Shown: positions 33,844 to 43,315 of the stretch, piece after piece
How the letters are laid out: each line of letters opens with the position of its first letter
Position numbering within the stretch: position 1 is the stretch's first letter
Assembly (NCBI RefSeq): GCF_009884975.1
Contig: NZ_CP041970.1
Location: 124,001 to 188,000 of the forward strand
Direction: 5' to 3'
Length of the DNA: 64,000 nt
From: Acinetobacter dispersus
GTDB taxonomy: Bacteria; Pseudomonadota; Gammaproteobacteria; Pseudomonadales; Moraxellaceae
The notes under the pieces: model-generated
The model's database searches: none
Told to the model about the DNA's origin: nothing
The model's input: only the letters and a program-made list of their open reading frames with translations
Position numbers and translations under genes: made by a program

Positions 33844-35547
33844 ATGTTGCACTACCAAATTGAGTTCGACGATTATCGCCAGCACCTGATTCATGTCACA
33901 CTTCGTTTTCTTGCAAATCCCAATCAAGAACTTTGGCTACCGACTTGGATTCCCGGTAGTTATTTGATTCGAGAATTCTCAAAACATATCGAGTCAGTAA
34001 AAGCATCAGATGAAGCTGGACGTTTACTAACGATTAAAAAAACTGAAAAAAATCGTTGGCGTTTATTCAATACCGATCACGAACTGATTACGGTTGAATA
34101 CGATGTCTATGCCTATGATTTGTCTGTACGTGGCGCCTATGTCGATCAAACACGGTTATATGTTAATCCTGCATGTGTTTGTTTAGGGCTGATAGATCAA
34201 GAACAAGCAGCATGTGAGCTTGAACTATTCTTACCTGATGAATTAAAACATTTTCAAATCGCAACAGGTTTGCCTTCAAAAAGCTTGGTAAAGGGGCGTT
34301 TCACCTTAAAAGCAGAAAACTATGATCAACTGATTGATAGTCCATTTGAATTGGCAGAGCAAAGTCGTTTTAGCTTTGAAGCCGACGGTATTCCGCATGA
34401 GTTTGTAATCTCTGGGAAGCACACGACCAACTTGTCGCGTTTAGAGGCGGACATTCAAAAGATCTGCCAGACTGAAATCAACATGTTTGGTTCAGCACCA
34501 TTCCAAAACTATACCTTTATGACCATGGCCACAGGCAATAGTTATGGCGGTTTGGAACACTGCAACAGTACCAGTTTAATTACACCACGTGATGATTTAC
34601 CGAAGGCAGATGAAACAGAAGAACCTTCTAAAGATTATCAACGCTTCTTAGGTCTATGCAGCCATGAGTATTTTCATTCATGGTTAGTGAAATTTATTCG
34701 TCCTGAAAATTTTGCTAATTATGATTTGCATAAAGAAGCCTATACCAGCTTACTTTGGATTTTTGAAGGTTTTACTTCTTATTACGATGATTTGATTTTA
34801 TTGCGCAGTGGTGTGATTTCGCAGAAGTCTTATCTAGAATTACTGAAAGCGCAAATTGATCGTTACTTACAAAATCCAGGACGTTTGATTCAATCGGTTT
34901 CAGAGTCGAGTTTTGATGCATGGATTAAGTTCTATCGTCAGGATGAAAACTCAAATAATGCAGGCACCAGTTACTATAACAAAGGCAGTTTAGTGGCACT
35001 TTGTCTTGATTTGGGCTTACGTTTGCGTGGATCCAACTTAGATGCTTTGATGCGTCGTTTGTATGAAAATACCCAAAACGGCATTCAGGTCAATGATCGC
35101 ACCATTTTTGAATTATGTCATGAATTGACAGGTGATAACTGGATCGAGCAAATCAATCATTTGATTAATACCACGGATGAATTACCACTCGATCAACTAT
35201 TCCCTGAATTTGGTTTAAGTTATAGCGTCAAAGATGATAAGGCTTTGCCTTTTGGCTTAAAAGTCGTTGATAAAGCGGAAGGTGTGGTGGTGCAACAGCT
35301 TCGTCGTGACAGTGCCGCAGCTCAAGCGGGCTTGTCGGCGAATGATGTCATTATCGCGATTGATGGTATCAAAGCATCAGAAAAACTTTTAGCGAAGTAT
35401 GCAAAGCAACAAGGCAGCTTTACGGTTTATGCATTCCGTCGCGATGAGTTATTACAACTGGAACTGCAAGCGGGTGAAAACACACTGACAACAGTTGAGC
35501 TCAAAGTTGCAGACCAGCAAAAAGTTGACCGTTGGTTGAAGGGTTAG
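33844..35547 (+). CDS. M61 family glycyl aminopeptidase with PDZ domain
   Basis: The 567-aa protein has an N-terminal beta domain, a zinc-peptidase core with SHEYFHSW (HExxH: His274, Glu275, His278) and a downstream Glu in WIFEGFTSYYDDL acting as third zinc ligand, and a C-terminal PDZ domain (about 460-545, with DSAAAQAGLSANDVIIAIDG). No signal peptide is visible, so it should be cytosolic. Family members release N-terminal Gly or Ala from peptides. Ends at a bidirectional terminator. Confidence 0.92.
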   Translation: MLHYQIEFDDYRQHLIHVTLRFLANPNQELWLPTWIPGSYLIREFSKHIESVKASDEAGRLLTIKKTEKNRWRLFNTDHELITVEYDVYAYDLSVRGAYVDQTRLYVNPACVCLGLIDQEQAACELELFLPDELKHFQIATGLPSKSLVKGRFTLKAENYDQLIDSPFELAEQSRFSFEADGIPHEFVISGKHTTNLSRLEADIQKICQTEINMFGSAPFQNYTFMTMATGNSYGGLEHCNSTSLITPRDDLPKADETEEPSKDYQRFLGLCSHEYFHSWLVKFIRPENFANYDLHKEAYTSLLWIFEGFTSYYDDLILLRSGVISQKSYLELLKAQIDRYLQNPGRLIQSVSESSFDAWIKFYRQDENSNNAGTSYYNKGSLVALCLDLGLRLRGSNLDALMRRLYENTQNGIQVNDRTIFELCHELTGDNWIEQINHLINTTDELPLDQLFPEFGLSYSVKDDKALPFGLKVVDKAEGVVVQQLRRDSAAAQAGLSANDVIIAIDGIKASEKLLAKYAKQQGSFTVYAFRRDELLQLELQAGENTLTTVELKVADQQKVDRWLKG

Positions 35548-35555
35548 AACTTGAT

Positions 35556-35583
35556 AAAAAGGACGCTATGAGCGTCCTTTTTA
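35556..35583. terminator. Bidirectional terminator
   Basis: The perfect stem AAAAAGGACGCT/AGCGTCCTTTTT with loop ATG lies between the convergent M61 peptidase and hydroxyisourate hydrolase genes. Both sides end in T-runs. Confidence 0.9.
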
Positions 35584-35988
35584 TTAGCTGCCTCGATAAG
35601 TCGAATAACCATAGGGGCTGAGCAGTAATGGAATGTGATAGTGCGGTAAGGTTCCATCAACTTCAAAAATAACAGGAATTTCAGGAAAAAAGCTGCTTTG
35701 CTTTTGCACTTTATACCAGTCACCTGTTTTAAACGTCACTTTATAAATACCCGACTTTAATTGCTGTTGCGTCGGATAAAGGGCAGTAATTCGTCCATTC
35801 TGATCAGTTTTGGCCTGATTGATTTCGATCCACTGGTTTTTTTGTTGTGCTTCGAGCACAACGGTGACATCAGCAGCAGGTAGACCATTTTGCTGATTGA
35901 GAACATGCACACTCAATGGATTGGGTGCTGCTGCAAACAAGCTGCTTGAAGCCGATAGTGCGGCGATGGCGAATAGATTTTTATACAT
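35584..35988 (-). CDS. uraH: 5-hydroxyisourate hydrolase, exported (transthyretin-like)
   Basis: From the ATG at 35988 the protein is 134 aa: a signal peptide (MYKNLFAIAALSASSSLFAA) and a transthyretin-like domain. The HIU hydrolase signatures are PLSVHVLNQQNGLPA near the mature N-terminus, GRITALYP in the middle, PHYHIPLLLSPYGYSTYRGS at the end, including the diagnostic C-terminal YRGS. It converts 5-hydroxyisourate from uric acid oxidation to OHCU, here in the periplasm as in the enterobacterial HiuH. No other urate gene is nearby. The frame extends upstream, but that part overlaps a terminator and the ATG has GGTGGAAT upstream. Confidence 0.92.
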   Translation of the reverse strand: MYKNLFAIAALSASSSLFAAAPNPLSVHVLNQQNGLPAADVTVVLEAQQKNQWIEINQAKTDQNGRITALYPTQQQLKSGIYKVTFKTGDWYKVQKQSSFFPEIPVIFEVDGTLPHYHIPLLLSPYGYSTYRGS

Positions 35989-36077
35989 AACAATATTCCA
36001 CCTTTCTTGATCAATGTTTTCGTGTGTATTGCCATCAGTTGTGGTGAGGGCAATGCATGGGCATGAGATAGGAGCGC

Positions 36078-36106
36078 AAAAAAGCACTGTTGATCAGTGC
36101 TTTTTT
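36078..36106. terminator. Terminator of the outer-membrane protein gene
   Basis: The 12-bp stem AAAAAAGCACTG/CAGTGCTTTTTT with a 5-nt loop lies 9 bp past the end of the minus-strand barrel gene. Confidence 0.88.
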
Positions 36107-36115
36107 AATGCTGTT

Positions 36116-36808
36116 TTAGAATGAATATCTTGCGCCTAGATAGAACTCGCTTGAATATAGATGTGCTTTCATTTGCTCATCTTGCAAACTACGCGCATTG
36201 GCAAAGTTATTTAACCCGCTATCGGCTTTACCCAAGTCTATATAACGGTAGCCCAAATCAAGCTTAAGGTTATCAATTGCTTTATAACTAGTCCCTGCAC
36301 CAATGCTATACACCAGTTGGGTTTCGGTATTTGAAAGGTATTGGCGAGAGGAATTACCTTGCCAGCCAGAAGATTCGGTACGTGCAACACCTAATCCAAG
36401 ATTTCCGTATACAGCGACATTTTGCATGACTTCAAAATCACGATAAGCATTTAACATTAAACGTTGTGTATCGACTTTATGATGATTGAGGCTGGTTGGA
36501 AAGTTGCTTGAACCACTGGTAAATTCAGCATTATTTTTAAAGGTATATTCACCTTCAGTACGCCAACCATTGCCAAAGTCATAGCCGAAACCCAATGAGG
36601 TATTGGTTAAATCTTTTTTATCTTTACCCGCGATAAATTGACCAATCCCTGGGCGTAAGCTGGTTTCCATATTGTCGGCTTGCAGCTTAGCAGCGGCAAC
36701 TTTTGCAGAGATATAATAACCTGCATCATTTACGTCCTGAGCGTAACTTAGGGATACAGCAGTCAGTAAAACAGATGAAACCGCGAAACGAGTGAGTAGC
36801 TTGTCCAT
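36116..36808 (-). CDS. Opacity/OmpW-type 8-stranded outer-membrane beta-barrel protein
   Basis: From the ATG at 36808 the protein is 230 aa. A signal peptide ends near SLSYA-QDV, followed by a small porin-like barrel with the family pattern of long alternating strands (FGYDFGNGWRTEGEYTF, NVAVYGNLGLGVARTES, IDNLKLDLGYRYIDLGKADS) and the C-terminal EFYLGARYSF with terminal Phe. It fits OMP_b-brl/opacity proteins; no OmpA periplasmic domain is present. It diverges from a two-component system 150 bp away and might be its target. Function unknown. Confidence 0.82.
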   Translation of the reverse strand: MDKLLTRFAVSSVLLTAVSLSYAQDVNDAGYYISAKVAAAKLQADNMETSLRPGIGQFIAGKDKKDLTNTSLGFGYDFGNGWRTEGEYTFKNNAEFTSGSSNFPTSLNHHKVDTQRLMLNAYRDFEVMQNVAVYGNLGLGVARTESSGWQGNSSRQYLSNTETQLVYSIGAGTSYKAIDNLKLDLGYRYIDLGKADSGLNNFANARSLQDEQMKAHLYSSEFYLGARYSF

Positions 36809-36958
36809 ATTCAATTTTCCAAAATCAGTAGAGGAATGTTTGGTGATAAAAATCTTTATTTCCTCAGAACATGGTAGGAAGAAAAAAATCTTGGCGTGAT
36901 GACAATTGGATTACCGATTTGTAATCTTGGCAATGAATAAACAAGGTTAAGATGTGGG

Positions 36959-37642
36959 ATGCATATTTTAATTGTCGAAGATGAATCTAAAATCGCGCAG
37001 TTTTTAGCGAAAGGATTAAATGAATCAGGTTATACCTGTGCTATTGCAAAAGATGGCATAGAAGCATTGTCACGCTTGCAACGAGAGGCATTTGATTTAC
37101 TGATTTTGGATGTGATGTTGCCACAATTGGACGGTTGGCAAGTTTTGCAAACATTACGCACTTTTTCGAAAATGCCAGTTTTAATGCTAACTGCAAAAGA
37201 TCATGTTCTGGATCGAGTAAAAGGTTTGGAGCTTGGGGCCGATGATTATTTAATTAAACCATTTTCTTATGTGGAACTATTGGCAAGAATCAAAAGCCTG
37301 TTACGCCGTGTACCGAATGTAGAAAAAGAAATTTATCAAATTTCAAACTTAAGCTTAAACCGACTCAGTCGGGAAGTGTATCGTGCTGATACTAAAATTG
37401 ATTTAACTGCCAAAGAGTTTGTGTTGTTACAGTTGTTGATTCAACATCGTGGTGAAGTACTGACACGAACGCAAATTGCCTCAATGGTTTGGAATATTAA
37501 TTTTGATACGGATACCAACGTGGTGGATGTTGCGATACGCCGATTAAGAGCAAAGATTGATGATCATTTTGTTCCCAAGTTAATTTATACCGTCAGGGGC
37601 ATGGGCTATAAGGTTGATTTAAAAGATGGCAATAATGAATAG
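36959..37642 (+). CDS. OmpR/CusR-type response regulator
   Basis: The 227-aa protein has a receiver domain with phospho-acceptor Asp51 (LILDVMLPQLDGW), Lys100 (DYLIKPF), and a winged-helix DNA-binding domain (about 130-222) with LTAKEFVLLQLLIQHRGEVL, VVDVAIRRLRAKID and YTVRGMGYKV. It is closest to heavy-metal regulators such as CusR/CopR/IrlR. It overlaps the sensor kinase gene by 17 bp, so the pair is translationally coupled. Confidence 0.92.
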   Translation: MHILIVEDESKIAQFLAKGLNESGYTCAIAKDGIEALSRLQREAFDLLILDVMLPQLDGWQVLQTLRTFSKMPVLMLTAKDHVLDRVKGLELGADDYLIKPFSYVELLARIKSLLRRVPNVEKEIYQISNLSLNRLSREVYRADTKIDLTAKEFVLLQLLIQHRGEVLTRTQIASMVWNINFDTDTNVVDVAIRRLRAKIDDHFVPKLIYTVRGMGYKVDLKDGNNE

Positions 37643-39002
37643 ACTGTCATTGGCTTCCCGCTTAAGTATTGCCTTTAGCTTAATTTCCTGCGTCGTTTTT
37701 ATCAGTATTGGCGGTTTGTCTTATCAAAATTTTCGTGAAATGGTCTATACCCAGCAAGATAAGGCCTTGGCTGCTCGGATTAAACGAATGGAAGTTTTTT
37801 TGACCGATGCACATACTGTTCAGATATTGGGGAAATATCCTAAACTTTATGAAAATATGGTGGGGCATGAGGACAGTATTTTTATTGTCAAAGAATCAGC
37901 GCGGGATATCATTAGGATTAATCCATTACAGATCAAAATCCCTGAACTGAATTATTCAAATAAAATTCAGTATCGTAATAATACAGTTGAGCATCCAAGT
38001 ACACGCTTTGCATTTCAATCCATCCAATATGGTCATAAGCAGTATCAATTGATTGCAGGACAACAATGGGATGGGGCGAATCAGATCCTGAGTCAATATT
38101 TTTGGAAAGTCTTGTTTTATAGCGGTCTAGGCATTTTGTTGTCCAGTCTTCTAGGATTTATGGTGGGACATTATTTATTCCGTTCCATGCGTAGTTTGAT
38201 TGCCGAGACCAGTAAAATTAATGTGCAAAAACTGAATCATCGTATTGAAGTTGAATCCACCAATATTGAAGTTCAGCAACTGAGTCAGGCAATGAATGAA
38301 ATGCTGGATAAAATTCAGCAGGATTATCAGAAACTGGCGCAATTTTCAGAAGATATTGCACATGAACTGAGAACACCACTGAATAATTTAATGGGACAAA
38401 CTCAGATTCTATTGTCACAACCCCGTAAAACAGAAGAATTAGAAAATTTATTATATTCGCATTTGGAAGAGTATGAACGACTTACCAAAATGATCGAAAG
38501 CATGCTGTTTATTGCACGTTCTGAACATGATGAACAGGTGCTTGAGAAAAAGTCAGTCAATGTCAAACAGCTGATGAGGAATGTTATTGATTATTTTGAT
38601 TGTTTGATTGAAGAACATCAGATGACGCTCCAACTGGATGTCATGGATGATTTCAATATCATGGCGAATGAGGCATTAATTCAGCGTGCGATTGCGAATT
38701 TAATCAGTAATGCCATTTTACATGGCCGAGCACATGGTGTGATTGCAGTAGCGGTAAAGCAACGTGATTTAAACTGTGTCATGACGATTGTGACAGAAGG
38801 CGTTTTTATTGATGAAAAGCATTTGCCTTATTTATTCGACCGGTTTTATCAGGTCGATGAAAGTCGACATCAAAAAGCACAAACAGGTGGTCTGGGTTTG
38901 GCTATTGTGAGCTCAATTATGCAGTTACATGCAGGTTCAACTGAGGTCGAAAATCGATTTGAAGGGGTGGCGTTTAAATTGATCTTACCACTAAAGAATT
39001 AA
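37626..39002 (+). CDS. Sensor histidine kinase (heavy-metal sensor CusS/IrlS type)
   Basis: The 458-aa protein has TM helices at about 13-33 and 162-183 around a periplasmic sensor region, a HAMP domain (about 185-238), a dimerisation domain with His246 in EDIAHELRTPLNNL, and a HATPase domain with N-box AIANLISNAILHG, LPYLFDRFYQVDESRH and GGLGLAIVSSIMQLHAGS. The G1 position reads VTEGVFI, where CusS-type kinases usually have VxNxG, so the ATP lid is slightly unusual. Metal sensing is inferred from family only. Starts at 37626 or three codons later. Confidence 0.9.
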   Translation: MAIMNRLSLASRLSIAFSLISCVVFISIGGLSYQNFREMVYTQQDKALAARIKRMEVFLTDAHTVQILGKYPKLYENMVGHEDSIFIVKESARDIIRINPLQIKIPELNYSNKIQYRNNTVEHPSTRFAFQSIQYGHKQYQLIAGQQWDGANQILSQYFWKVLFYSGLGILLSSLLGFMVGHYLFRSMRSLIAETSKINVQKLNHRIEVESTNIEVQQLSQAMNEMLDKIQQDYQKLAQFSEDIAHELRTPLNNLMGQTQILLSQPRKTEELENLLYSHLEEYERLTKMIESMLFIARSEHDEQVLEKKSVNVKQLMRNVIDYFDCLIEEHQMTLQLDVMDDFNIMANEALIQRAIANLISNAILHGRAHGVIAVAVKQRDLNCVMTIVTEGVFIDEKHLPYLFDRFYQVDESRHQKAQTGGLGLAIVSSIMQLHAGSTEVENRFEGVAFKLILPLKN

Positions 39003-39330
39003 CGTAATCTTCATCAAGCTCTGTCAAAATAGGGTTCATGCTTAAGCAATATGGATATTTGTTTGCTAAATGATCAATTCAGTACGTTCATTTAAAGTTG
39101 GCAGTGGTTTGTATTTGAAAAGACATAACTTGACCTCATATATACATACCAGAACGCTACTATTATATCATTTTGTAGTATTTTTTATCGAAATGTCGTT
39201 ATCACAGGATATTGCGTTGACTAGCATGTGATGAACGCTGATACTCTCAAGTTTGTTCAAGCAAATCGGTTCTAGGAGCTGGGCCACAAGCGCAGTTTTC
39301 CATAACTCAATCCAACACAAGGGGCTATAT
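39003..39330. other. 328-bp intergenic region upstream of monomeric isocitrate dehydrogenase
   Basis: No gene is visible. A TTGACC hexamer occurs at 39130-39135 but no matching -10 is at normal spacing. AAGGGG at 39319-39324 is the ribosome binding site of the next gene. I see no repeat or strong hairpin. Confidence 0.4.
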
Positions 39331-41562
39331 ATGGCTGGTGGAAAGTCAAAAATCATTTACACACTGACTGATGAGGCGCCTTTATTAGCGACTTATTCAT
39401 TACTACCGATCATTGAGACCTTTACAAAACCTGCTGGCATTGAGATTGTTAAAAGTGACATCTCAGTTGCGGTTCGTGTGCTCGCAGAATTTTCAGATTA
39501 CCTCAAAGATGAGCAAAAGGTAAACAATAACCTTGCGGAGTTAGGTCGTCTTACGCAAGATCCAGATACCAATATCATTAAACTTCCGAACATCAGTGCG
39601 TCTGTTGCTCAGTTGGTATCATGTATTAAAGAGCTCCAGTCGAAGGGCTATGCAATTCCTGATTATCCAGAAAACCCAACCACTGAAGAAGAAAAAGAAA
39701 TCAAGGCACGTTATGGTAAATGCCTTGGTTCAGCTGTAAACCCAGTATTGCGTGAAGGGAACTCTGACCGTCGTGCACCAGCTGCGGTAAAAAATTATGC
39801 GAAAAAACACCCGCACTCAATGAGCGAGTGGAAGCAATGGTCGCAGACTCACGTTTCTCACATGGATGAAGGCGACTTCTACCATGGCGAAAAATCAATG
39901 ACTTTAGACCGTGCACGTAATGTGAAAATGGAACTCATCACTAAGTCTGGTGAAACCATTGTGCTTAAGCCAAAAGTTGCACTTCAAGATGGCGAAATCA
40001 TTGACTCAATGTTTATGAGCAAGAAAGCGCTTTGCGATTTCTATGAAAAAGAACTTGAAGATTGTCGTGAAGCGGGCATTTTGTTCTCATTACACGTGAA
40101 AGCAACCATGATGAAAGTATCACACCCGATCGTATTTGGTCACTGTGTGAAAATCTATTACAAAGATGCTTTTGAAAAACACGGTAAATTGTTTGATGAA
40201 CTCGGTATTAACGTAAACAATGGTATGGCTGGTCTTTATGAAAAGATCGCAACTTTACCGACGTCTTTACGTGAAGAAATCATTGAAGATTTACATGCTT
40301 GCCAAGAACACCGTCCTGCGCTTGCAATGGTTGATTCTGCAAAAGGCATCACTAACTTCCATTCACCAAATGACGTGATTGTAGATGCTTCTATGCCTGC
40401 AATGATTCGTGGTGGCGGTAAAATGTGGGGTGCTGACGGCAAACCTTACGACTGTAAAGCAGTAATGCCTGAATCAACTTTCGCACGTATCTACCAAGAA
40501 ATGATCAATTTCTGTAAGTGGAATGGTAACTTTGACCCACGTACTATGGGTACTGTGCCTAACGTTGGTTTGATGGCGCAAAAAGCAGAAGAATACGGTT
40601 CACACGATAAGACTTTTGAAATTGCAGAAGCGGGTATTGCCAACATTACAGATCTAGACACTGGTGAAGTGTTGATGTCACAAAATGTGGAAGAAGGCGA
40701 CATCTGGCGTATGTGTCAGGTGAAAGACGCACCGATTCGTGACTGGGTGAAACTTGCAGTAACACGTGCACGTAACTCAGGTATGCCTGCGATTTTCTGG
40801 TTAGACCCATACCGTCCACACGAGAATGAATTGATCAAGAAAGTTGAAAAATACTTGAAAGATCATGACACTACTGGTCTTGATATCCAAATCATGTCAC
40901 AAGTACGTGCAATGCGTTATACGCTTGAACGTGTAGCACGTGGTTTAGATACGATTTCGGTAACGGGTAACATCTTACGTGACTACTTAACTGACTTGTT
41001 CCCAATCATGGAATTGGGTACTTCAGCGAAAATGTTGTCAATCGTGCCGTTAATGGCTGGCGGTGGCATGTACGAAACAGGTGCTGGCGGTTCAGCACCG
41101 AAACATGTACAGCAGTTAGTTGAAGAAAACCACTTACGTTGGGATTCTCTTGGTGAGTTCCTTGCATTGGCTGTGTCTTTAGAAGAGCTTGGTATTAAAG
41201 AAGACAATAACCGTGCGAAATTACTTGCTAAGACACTTGATCAAGCGACAGGAAAATTGTTGGATAACGACAAATCGCCATCACGTCGTACAGGTGAGTT
41301 AGATAACCGTGGTAGTCACTACTACTTGGCATTGTATTGGGCTGAAGCATTGGCTGCTCAAGACGAAGATACTGAGTTAAAAACGAAATTTGCTCCGCTT
41401 GCAAAATCACTTGCTGAAAACGAACAGAAGATTGTTGCAGAGCTTGCTCAAGTACAAGGTCAAGCTGCTGATATCGGTGGTTACTATGCAATCGATCCAG
41501 CGAAAGTAAATGCGGTAATGCGTCCAAGTGCGACATTTAATACGACACTTGCGTCACTGTAA
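39331..41562 (+). CDS. idh: NADP-dependent isocitrate dehydrogenase, monomeric type (IDH-II)
   Basis: From the ATG at 39331 ([17 protein letters not shown]) the protein is 743 aa, the usual size for monomeric IDH. Recognisable family stretches include [75 protein letters not shown] and [20 protein letters not shown]. It oxidatively decarboxylates isocitrate to 2-oxoglutarate with NADP. AAGGGG is a strong ribosome binding site for this start. The gene lies near the dimeric isocitrate dehydrogenase gene at 43316, with two minus-strand genes between them. Confidence 0.96.
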   Translation: MAGGKSKIIYTLTDEAPLLATYSLLPIIETFTKPAGIEIVKSDISVAVRVLAEFSDYLKDEQKVNNNLAELGRLTQDPDTNIIKLPNISASVAQLVSCIKELQSKGYAIPDYPENPTTEEEKEIKARYGKCLGSAVNPVLREGNSDRRAPAAVKNYAKKHPHSMSEWKQWSQTHVSHMDEGDFYHGEKSMTLDRARNVKMELITKSGETIVLKPKVALQDGEIIDSMFMSKKALCDFYEKELEDCREAGILFSLHVKATMMKVSHPIVFGHCVKIYYKDAFEKHGKLFDELGINVNNGMAGLYEKIATLPTSLREEIIEDLHACQEHRPALAMVDSAKGITNFHSPNDVIVDASMPAMIRGGGKMWGADGKPYDCKAVMPESTFARIYQEMINFCKWNGNFDPRTMGTVPNVGLMAQKAEEYGSHDKTFEIAEAGIANITDLDTGEVLMSQNVEEGDIWRMCQVKDAPIRDWVKLAVTRARNSGMPAIFWLDPYRPHENELIKKVEKYLKDHDTTGLDIQIMSQVRAMRYTLERVARGLDTISVTGNILRDYLTDLFPIMELGTSAKMLSIVPLMAGGGMYETGAGGSAPKHVQQLVEENHLRWDSLGEFLALAVSLEELGIKEDNNRAKLLAKTLDQATGKLLDNDKSPSRRTGELDNRGSHYYLALYWAEALAAQDEDTELKTKFAPLAKSLAENEQKIVAELAQVQGQAADIGGYYAIDPAKVNAVMRPSATFNTTLASL

Positions 41563-41569
41563 TTGTTGA

Positions 41570-41629
41570 TATATCACCGACAATGTTGTCGGTGATATAA
41601 AAAGCCGATATGAAAATATCGGCTTTTTT
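41570..41629. terminator. Tandem terminator hairpins
   Basis: A 14-bp perfect stem (41570-41583 with 41586-41599) is followed by AGCCGATAT-GAAA-ATATCGGCT (41603-41624) and a T-run. The second hairpin ends the idh transcript and can also serve the convergent gene ending at 41628. Confidence 0.9.
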
Positions 41630-42245
41630 ATTCTAAAGATATGTATTTTCTACAAACATTCATTAAAGCAGAGTTCGCATATTTAAACTCAGCATGAAAA
41701 TCATGTCGACCATCTCTAAACTCTAGAAATTCTAAAGCAGACCAAGGATAAAACATTTCTAGATAGTTCAAATAGTCTTGTATAAGCTCCCAATTTTGCT
41801 CATCAATTTGCCCTTCAAGTAAAATTTGTAGTTGTTGTGCTTTTGAGCGTAATGGAACTGCTATTTCAATAAGTTCTGCATAGGCGATTTTATATTCTGA
41901 CTCTCTTGTTTCTATTGAAAATGTATAAGTTAGAACATAGATTTTAGATGTAAATTGTCCATGTAAATCCCATATATCATTTATTAATTTTGAAATTAAA
42001 GATAAGTTATGTTGTGTTTTCCAGTTAAGAACTAAAACTGCAGCTGTTATTGCTGCAAAGACTGTGGCTGCGCTACCCAATAATGAGGTAATAAGAGCGA
42101 TGTTATTTTGATTTTCTATTTTTATTAATAAGTTTCCAAACGACAAATATAGTAGATTTATTAATAAAAAAATTGAAATAAGTAGAAATGGTAAGTAAGT
42201 AGAAATGAGTAGTCTAAGTATTTTATATCGTATTTTTCTAAGCAT
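41628..42245 (-). CDS. Uncharacterised AT-rich membrane protein, 205 aa
   Basis: From the ATG at 42245 the protein is 205 aa with a basic N-terminus, two TM helices (about 13-35 and 46-72, the second Ala-rich) and a cytosolic helical C-terminal part. No known family is recognised. AAGG lies 8 bp before the ATG at 42245. The frame continues upstream to 42299, but that would translate through the terminator hairpin of the neighbouring gene, so the later start is chosen. The gene is visibly more AT-rich than its neighbours and uses many AAA/AAT/TTA/ATA codons, which suggests recent acquisition. It sits between the two isocitrate dehydrogenase genes. Confidence 0.65.
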   Translation of the reverse strand: MLRKIRYKILRLLISTYLPFLLISIFLLINLLYLSFGNLLIKIENQNNIALITSLLGSAATVFAAITAAVLVLNWKTQHNLSLISKLINDIWDLHGQFTSKIYVLTYTFSIETRESEYKIAYAELIEIAVPLRSKAQQLQILLEGQIDEQNWELIQDYLNYLEMFYPWSALEFLEFRDGRHDFHAEFKYANSALMNVCRKYISLE

Positions 42246-42262
42246 TTTTATAACCTTAATAA

Positions 42263-42292
42263 TTTTAAAGCCCACTTTCATGGGCTTTAAAA
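42263..42292 (-). terminator. Terminator of the pseudouridine synthase gene
   Basis: The perfect 12-bp stem TTTTAAAGCCCA/TGGGCTTTAAAA with loop CTTTCA lies 11 bp beyond the gene ending at 42303. Confidence 0.8.
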
Positions 42293-42302
42293 TACTCAAA
42301 TC

Positions 42303-43121
42303 TTAACGACCATTACGACTACGTCCGCGTGGTGCTTTGGTATTTGGACGCGTTGTACCATTGGTCTTACGACGTGGTTTATCTGCATCATCAGTTTGCC
42401 AAATACGGGTTGTACCACCGCCAGCTTTTTTCTTACCTTTAAATGGTTTTTCACCTCTTTCTTCACGTGCTTTATCTTTGGCACGAGAAAAATGCGGTTT
42501 ATTATTTGATTTTTTCGCGAAAGAACGACCTTCATAAGGCTTGTCTGCCGGAACGTCTTTAAAATCTGGATAAAGCAAAGGTTCGATTTCGAGTTGTTCA
42601 CCTGGCTGTAAACCCAGTTTGACGAGATCAATGCTACCAATTTGAGTACGAATCAGACGTAAAGTCGGGAAACCCACAGCCGCTGTCATACGACGTACTT
42701 GACGATTACGACCTTCGCAGATTTGTAGTTCGATCCAAGTCGTTGGAATATTTGCACGATAACGTACCGGTGGGTTACGTTCCCATAGCCATTCCGGTTG
42801 TTCAACTTTACGCGCTTTGGCAGGTAAAGTCATACCATCTGCAAGTTCAACGCCCTTTTGCAGTTTTTCAATAGCTTCTTCTGTGACATCACCATCAACT
42901 TGAGCAAGATAAGTTTTATATTTCTTATTATCAGGATGGGTGATGAATTGATTTAAACCACCATGATCAGTAAGAAACATTAAACCTTCAGAGTCTAAAT
43001 CTAGACGTCCTGCAATACGAAGTTCAGGATCTTTAATAAAACTTGAAACTGTTAAATGTTTTTCATCTTCGCGAAACTGTGACAAAACGTCAAAAGGTTT
43101 ATTAAATACGACTACTTTCAT
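42303..43121 (-). CDS. rluE: 23S rRNA pseudouridine synthase, RluE type, with basic C-terminal tail
   Basis: The 272-aa protein has the RsuA/RluB/E/F catalytic core: VVFNKPFDVLSQF at the start, RIAGRLDLDSEGLMFLT with catalytic Asp41, and ICEGRNRQVRRMTAAVGFPT. It lacks the N-terminal S4 domain, as does RluE, which modifies U2457 of E. coli 23S rRNA. After the core (about residue 185) comes an 85-residue Lys/Arg/Gly-rich tail (KGKKKAGGGTTRIW, RPNTKAPRGRSRNGR) likely disordered and RNA-binding. Confidence 0.9.
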   Translation of the reverse strand: MKVVVFNKPFDVLSQFREDEKHLTVSSFIKDPELRIAGRLDLDSEGLMFLTDHGGLNQFITHPDNKKYKTYLAQVDGDVTEEAIEKLQKGVELADGMTLPAKARKVEQPEWLWERNPPVRYRANIPTTWIELQICEGRNRQVRRMTAAVGFPTLRLIRTQIGSIDLVKLGLQPGEQLEIEPLLYPDFKDVPADKPYEGRSFAKKSNNKPHFSRAKDKAREERGEKPFKGKKKAGGGTTRIWQTDDADKPRRKTNGTTRPNTKAPRGRSRNGR

Positions 43122-43315
43122 ATGGATATACTACTTTGGCTATGGGCGGCATCATAACAATAAAGGTTTCTATTTAATGGAGAAATGTTGTTATTTCCCG
43201 TATAAATCTCAAAAAAAACCTGTTTTGAACTAAACTGTTTCATGCAATAAAAAACGAAAGTATGCCATAGAAGGCATAGAGATAATCGCTAAATACATGA
43301 GGGAGAACCTACAAA

